Shown: in pieces, positions 58,712 through 64,000 of the stretch
Position numbering within the stretch: the stretch's first letter is position 1
Layout: each line of letters opens with the position of its first letter
From: Phoronis australis
Taxonomy: Eukaryota > Phoronida > Phoronidae
Direction: 5' to 3'
Assembly (NCBI GenBank): GCA_002633005.1
Contig: NMRA01000826.1
Coordinates: 65,790 to 129,789, forward strand
DNA length: 64,000 nt
Notes under the pieces: generated by a model
The model's database searches: none
The model's input: only the letters and a program-made list of their open reading frames with translations
Told to the model about the DNA's origin: nothing
Position numbers and translations under genes: made by a program

Positions 58712-59144
58712 CCAAAGTGCCGTTTACACTTACAAAGTTGACACAGATCAGCTGACACAGAACAAATTGTTCCAGAGTGTAAACGGACTGAAACAGCGCA
58801 AATTGACACCGCGGTGACAAATTTTTGCCACCCGTTTGTGAGGTAGAGAAATTTGCTCCCGAACATCTTGCGCCATGTTAATTATAAGTCTAAACGCGAA
58901 ACTGGAGTAAGGTGGAAAGGATCATCTCTACTGCGCTTGTGCATTGACCTACATACAGGTTCTTTGTCTCTGCAACTCTCGTCATTTGTAAACCTGCGCA
59001 TGTGCGATCCAGGCTTTCCAGCCATTAATTTCCGTCTTGCCACAGTTAGTGAGCTGTGTGTGTAAACGGCCGCTTGACACGTGTCAATTTGCTCTGTGTC
59101 AGTTGCGCGGGGCCAAAAGTTGATGTCTAAACGGGACTCAAAAG
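58712..59144. mobile_element. TIR element, about 430 bp
   Basis: Left gtgccgtttacacttacaaa, right (reverse complement) gagtcccgtttagacatcaa. Internal gtgtaaacgg and cgtttacac repeats in both orientations. Superfamily not assigned. Confidence 0.55.
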
Positions 59145-60607
59145 ACATTGTCCCAATTAGCAGGCCAATAGCATGGTGGAATCAAATACAGCTTAATTGC
59201 ATTTCTCCAGGGAAAGTGTAAATAAAATAATATAAAATTACCAGCAGTCAAATTAAGAACTGTAGGCCTACTCATGATTGAGTAAGCAAATGAGTCTGAA
59301 ACTAAAACATTACCAATAGACCTTTACTTTGCAGATAGTGCAGTTGCAGTGAATGATCATACTGATTTGTCACCTTTGGGCACTACGGTGATACAAGAGC
59401 AAATTCAGTCAATTTAATTTTAGTTAATTTTGAAATAAATTGTTCTCCTTTCAGAGTAAACACAACTGGTCTCACTTTGCTTTCTTATTTACTTATAATT
59501 AATAAAAATTTTGGAAATTTCCAGCTGGCTGACTAAGTATCTATGGGGGCTATGTCTGGATGCTATGAGTGGACACGTCATGAGGTTTGGAACATAAAAT
59601 GGGGGGCAACACTGGAGGAGAAAATGGAGAACGATGTGGATGGTAAAACGGGTTGTCTGTTTGGAAGCTAGTGCTTTCTAATTGGGACACCTCATTAAGC
59701 CAGCAAATTTATTTACTTAAAATAAGAACACACTTTCTGATGTGAAGTTCTTTAAACTAATTTCAAGTAGAACTTATTCACGAGATGCTCTTACAACACA
59801 AAATCACAATCACAGGTCTATTGACCTCTTCACAAAATGACATCCCACATACAGAATAGAGCTGCAAGCTCAAAATATCTGCAGCAACTGTTGGGTCTTT
59901 AGCCTATATGGAAAAGTTGGGATTATTTCAGGTGACAAAGAACAATACAGTAAACCAGCCACAAGCACATAAATCTCACTGTTGGACTCCAGTCATAGTC
60001 TCCACTTGAACCCTCTACACAGCCTCCACACATAAACAGCTTCCAGACATAAGGGTCAGAATTTTACGCTATTATTTGCCTGTAGATTCAGGTTCAAAAT
60101 ATTTAGACATACATTAGCAGCACCAACTTCTTGGTCTAAGCCTTTCATTCCCTTAAAATTTTATTTAGAGTTGACATGGTCAAGGTATTACTCTGCCATC
60201 AATGACATGACAGAATATCCCTGGCTGTGATTCAACTATAAAATCACAGTGATGTGTACGGAATATTCCCTGTTTGAAGATACCTAGTGTAGCCTTTGAA
60301 GACACACCTGCCTGCAATGATGGAATACTCCCAAACAAATAACAAAGTTTCACAACAAAATCATCAATGTTGTCCAATTTCTGTAACCTGCTTCCGGACT
60401 TCAAAAGTTACTAAAACAGAAATTCCGTGTCCGTTCTTTGCAAGCCCAGACTGAGTGAGGAGAAATTAAAGTCCAACATTAAAACAGCAAGTGGCTTGGT
60501 TCGTGAACTGAACACACTCAGGCTTCTAGCTGACAAAAAACAATTTGCCCAAAAATTGTGTGCAAAATAGACCAATCTATTAACAGTAGAGAGTCAATTC
60601 TACTCAC

Positions 60608-60665
60608 CAGTCCATCTGGTTCTTCTGAAACATTGGTCAGTTTCTCAATGAGATATTTTTCAGCA
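60608..60665 (-). CDS. Unrecognised right-edge gene: exon
   Basis: 58 nt, completes the codon opened by the previous exon, encodes AEKYLIEKLTNVSEEPDGL. Confidence 0.68.
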
Positions 60666-63600
60666 CTAAAAAAATGATTGTATAAATCAAACTTTGCTTC
60701 CCTTTAGCAAAAAAGAATACTCAGCTTACACTGACCACTGCCAGTTAGGAGTTTATGGTGGGTCTCTTCTGGTAAAAAATTAGCCTAAGGTGAAAACCTG
60801 GGTAAAAACATAGCTAACTTTGAACAAAAATTGGCAACAAAGTTTTAGACAATGAAGTGTTGTATTTGTCATAAGTTTGACAAAGCCAGAACAACTTTGA
60901 TGAGGTTCATCAACCTTTTCAAACTGCTTTCTGTATCTGAAGCTTTAAAAACCCCAGGCTAGTGTCCACTCAGAGATGTATTAAAAGAACTTTACCGGGA
61001 GTGTCTGCTTAATGGTGTATTAAGGGAACTTAACTAGAAGAGTTTACACTGTGCGGTTACCAAAACAAATGACAAGAGCAACACAGAGCATTGAAATGCG
61101 CCCATGAATGCACCGCAAATGGTGTGCTTCTAGGGGTGTTTATTTGTATCATAAAAATGGCCACTAGATGGCGCAAACTACGCCAAATCTATCCAACAAC
61201 GAGAACATGCCGTCGTTTATTAATAGAAAGCTATTTATTGAATTTCATAAAAAATACGTAAATAAACTTCAAAGAAATAGAGGTACATGGGAAAAAAGAA
61301 ATTGCCACAAGGGGGCACAGCATTCGTCAAATATGTCGGAAAGTCGTCATCGTCCGTTGTCAACTTCATAGGAATACATTTGCAAAATTTAATTAAACAT
61401 CCTGCAGAGTGTTTAGGAGATACAGCTATGGGCACAAAAAAACCAAACTACCACTAGGAGACGCCACAGTATTCGAAGTCATCGGAAAATCGTCAGCCCT
61501 CCTCTTCACATTAAGAACATACATGCCAATTTCCACAATCATCCTTCGAGTTGTTTGGTTGACAGAGGGGCAGATGCCGAAAAACAAACACAAAAATAGT
61601 AAAAATGGCCACTAGGTGGCGCAAAATACCTCGAATTCAACCCAAAACCAGAGAATAGCATCACCTCACTAATAGACGCTTATTTGCTAAATTTCATGAA
61701 AAGCCGTCGAGAACCTTTGAAACCTAAGAAACAAAAAATTGCCACTAAGGGACACACTGATAACCCAATCCGTTCGAAACCTGAAGTACTCTGCTTTCAA
61801 CTTCATATAAATACATCAGCAAAATTCAATAAACATCTGTAGACCTTTTAGGAGATACAGCCATGGGCGCAAAAACAAACAAAACTGCCACTAGGAGGTG
61901 CCATAGTAGTCGAAGTCATCGGAAAATCATCATCAGCTGCCCTCTTCACAGTAAGAACATATATGCCAATTTTCATGTTGGTTGATAGAAGGGCAGATGC
62001 TGAAAACAGACTCGAAAACAGTAAAAATGGCCACTAGGTGACGCAAAGTACCTCATATCTGTCCAAAAACATGAGCATAGCATCATCTCACTAATAGATG
62101 CCTAGCTGCCAAATTTTATGAAAATTCGTTGAGGATCTCCAAAGATACAGAAACCTAAACGTAAAAAATTAAAATTGCCACTAGGAGGCACACCGGTTGT
62201 CAAAGAGGTCCGAAATTGGTCACCATCTGTTGTCAGCTTTATGGGAGCACATCTGCCAAATCTCATCAAGATCCTGTGAGGGCTTTAGGAGATACAGCCA
62301 TGGGCGCAAAAACAAACAAAACTGCCACCACGAAGGCGCCACAGTAGTTAAAGTTGTCGGAAAATCATCGTCAGCCGCTCTCTTCACAATAAAACATAAA
62401 TTATATTGCAATTTTCAAAATCATCCCTAGAGAGGTTTAGTTCATAAAAGTGCGGATGCCAATGCATAACTGTCAAATTTTATGAAAATCCGTTGAGGAC
62501 TTCTGAAGATACAGAGGTAAGCGTAAAAACTAAAATTGCCACTAGGGGGCACACCTGGAGTTGCGGAGGTCATCGTCATCTGTCATCAGCTTCATACAAA
62601 CATGTCTGCCAAATCTCATCAAGATCCTGTAAAGGGTTTAGGAGATACAGCTGCGGACGCCAGACACTGGACCACGGACGGCCACCTAGGGATGACAGCA
62701 ATGTGCGGCCACATATAAATATGTGGGCGCATAAAAATGAGCCACACTCTTTTGTTTGGGTTAACACTGTATGTACATGTACCTTTTGAAACCTGGTCAC
62801 CTATTTTTGAAACTCTGTATATCATCCAGAGGAGGATTTATAAACAATGCACACTTCTCTATGACAATTGACCTTTAATTAGCCTTTCTTGTTGAAGATT
62901 TATCTCAATGTACATGCAGTCTGCATAACCCTCTTACCAGCTTTTGTCAGGTGTACTTTTGATCACTGTTTTCACATGCTCGTACAATAGCAAAGCGTGT
63001 GCCTTAAGTGTCAAGCAAGTAGTGCCATCTTTTGTTACTTCAACAGCAGCTCCTAATTCCTCAGCTAACAGACAGGATAACTGGTGCTCCATATTAACTT
63101 CATTGAGAGTAAAACACCCCTGAAATCAAAAGAGTCTCTATTAAATTTAATGTGCATTACATATCTAATAACAGAGAAAAAACCCTTGTGAATTGGAGAG
63201 TGTTTTTCAGATAAAAGTACTGGAGTTGACACATATGCTACGGAAGCACTTTGAGCCACAGTAAATCACATCTGGTCTTAAAAATATCAACTATCTTCAC
63301 AGAAGTTTTTTTATTCCAATTGTATCCTTTGTTAGAAATGAAACTGCCCACACTGCCATGTCAACTGAAACTAAACCAGTGACACCAGTAATTTATGGAT
63401 TTGGTATAAAACAGATAATAACCAAACATTTCCCAAATCTACTCTTGTGTGAAGTCACAATAACTGTCTACAAATCAGACCTAGACTACATTATTGATTA
63501 CGTGAGTTACTGTCGAATCATAGCTTGCTCTTGATTGCCTCAGTTTTGTAGCTCAAAGCCAGAGGTCATCAAGTGTAAATCTGGATTAGATGCTCAACTC

Positions 63601-63868
63601 CATAACCCACAATATACTTAACACAACCGTACACTTATTTTGATTTTATATCAAAGTAAAACGAAAAATGTTGATATTGAATACACAGATTAGACCCGAA
63701 ACCCAGGTCACCAGAAGACAGATGGAAGATTCGACATTAGACTCCAGTACATGTAGGTTATGTACACAGATAACACAATACCTCTATAAAGCTGTCCAAA
63801 TGTCCTTGGTAAGCGTTCAAAAGCTCGTGTAACAGATCATCACTTAAGTATGGATTCTGGACGAGATT
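60608..63868 (-). CDS. Three exons of an unrecognised gene running off the right edge
   Basis: Minus strand: 63782-63868 (acceptor ttctgtatctacag, donor gtattg), 62938-63119 (acceptor gatttcag, donor gtaaga) and 60608-60665 (acceptor ttttttag, donor gtgagt). Phases agree through both joins, giving about 109 residues with NPYLSDDLLHELLNAYQGHL, a Leu-rich helical segment and KYLIEKLTNVSEEPDGL. I do not recognise the family. It may be the upstream neighbour of the ParB-like gene, or that gene's true 5' part if the ATG at 54528 is internal. Confidence 0.68.
61072..62737 (+). mobile_element. GCCACTAG-family repeat, longest regular copy
   Basis: Head acaagagcaacacagagcat, tail gtgggcgcataaaa. Ten motif sites at 61161, 61305, 61451, 61609, 61742, 61888, 62031, 62178, 62325 and 62539. 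Exact consensus at 61161, 61609 and 62539. ATGA occurs just before the head and just after the tail. Confidence 0.88.
62938..63119 (-). CDS. Unrecognised right-edge gene: exon
   Basis: 182 nt, encodes GCFTLNEVNMEHQLSCLLAE, then a helix and LKAHALLLYEHVKTVIKS. Strong splice sites. Confidence 0.72.
63782..63868 (-). CDS. Unrecognised right-edge gene: exon
   Basis: 87 nt, phase 0 to phase 0, encodes NLVQNPYLSDDLLHELLNAY and GHLDSFIE. Confidence 0.68.
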
Positions 63869-63911
63869 CTGTAGATACAGAAAAAATGTACACTAGCACT
63901 GTCAAACATCG

Positions 63912-64000
63912 AAGAGCAACGTAGTGTTTGATATGCTCCCATCACACGCATCACAAATTGCATGGAAATAAGATATAATCAGTTTTTAACATGTTGCCAA
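63912..64000 (+). mobile_element. GCCACTAG-family repeat head, cut by window end
   Basis: gaagagcaacgtagtgtttg followed by atatgctcccatcac, an eroded version of the family head. Confidence 0.6.

Larger units (their letters stand above)
54529..60607. other. Non-coding stretch between the ParB-like gene and the exons at 60.6 kb
   Basis: It holds two TIR elements (57412-57913, 58712-59144), interspersed repeat pieces at 54880-55190, and a G-run palindrome at 57050-57100. A possible terminal exon of the upstream gene (acceptor ttaattgcag at about 55875, six more codons then TGA) is the only splice-like candidate seen. Confidence 0.4.

Noticed and set aside
62493-62789. 98-codon plus-strand frame and similar short frames in 32-34, 37-39 and 61-63 kb
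   Set aside because: They lie inside GCCACTAG-family repeats; the same peptides recur with frameshifts in other copies.

Overview
This window is eukaryotic. Coding sequence is cut into short exons with GT-AG borders, consistent reading phases across introns, and roughly 0.3-2.5 kb introns full of interspersed repeats, minisatellites, MITE-like elements, a tRNA-derived SINE and a LINE fragment. The calnexin homologue is animal-like. An invertebrate metazoan, perhaps a marine deuterostome, fits best, but I cannot name a species. Runs of N (22589-22995; single N at 32735, 39636, 41875) show a draft assembly.

Layout. (1) 1-19578, plus strand: most of a calnexin gene. The signal peptide and the start of the lectin domain lie left of the window. 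Twelve exon positions are readable through the stop at 19576-19578. The transmembrane exon is present twice in tandem (14445-14582 and 14844-14987), both in phase 0, so two alternative membrane anchors look possible. (2) 19579-23964: calnexin 3' UTR, convergent intergenic DNA, a repeat and the assembly gap. (3) 36381-23965, minus strand: a helix-rich gene I do not recognise; seven exons are supported and at least one is missing from my model. (4) 54528-37207, minus strand: a 12-exon gene whose phases close perfectly into 628 codons plus stop. Its product has a ParB/sulfiredoxin-like fold motif, a long coiled coil, a basic nuclear-localisation-like stretch and an unfamiliar C-terminal domain. 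(5) 63868-60608, minus strand: three exons of a further gene or of the 5' part of gene 4, running off the right edge.

Repeats. Most non-coding sequence from 22 kb rightward belongs to one family that begins ACAAGAGC and ends GTGGGCGCATAAAA. Its body is a tandem array of units of about 145 bp, each carrying a GCCACTAGGNGGC motif that matches the published CTCF core consensus, nine times exactly. All nine recognisable heads point the same way, and none lies in the calnexin introns. Other elements include PIF/Harbinger-like MITEs with TAA/TTA target duplications, a hAT-like element, two long-TIR elements and several minisatellites.

The most unusual items are the paired calnexin membrane exons with different cysteine patterns, the Tyr-to-Phe change in the calnexin sugar pocket, the ParB-like nuclear protein gene, and the transposon family that carries regularly spaced CTCF-like sites.
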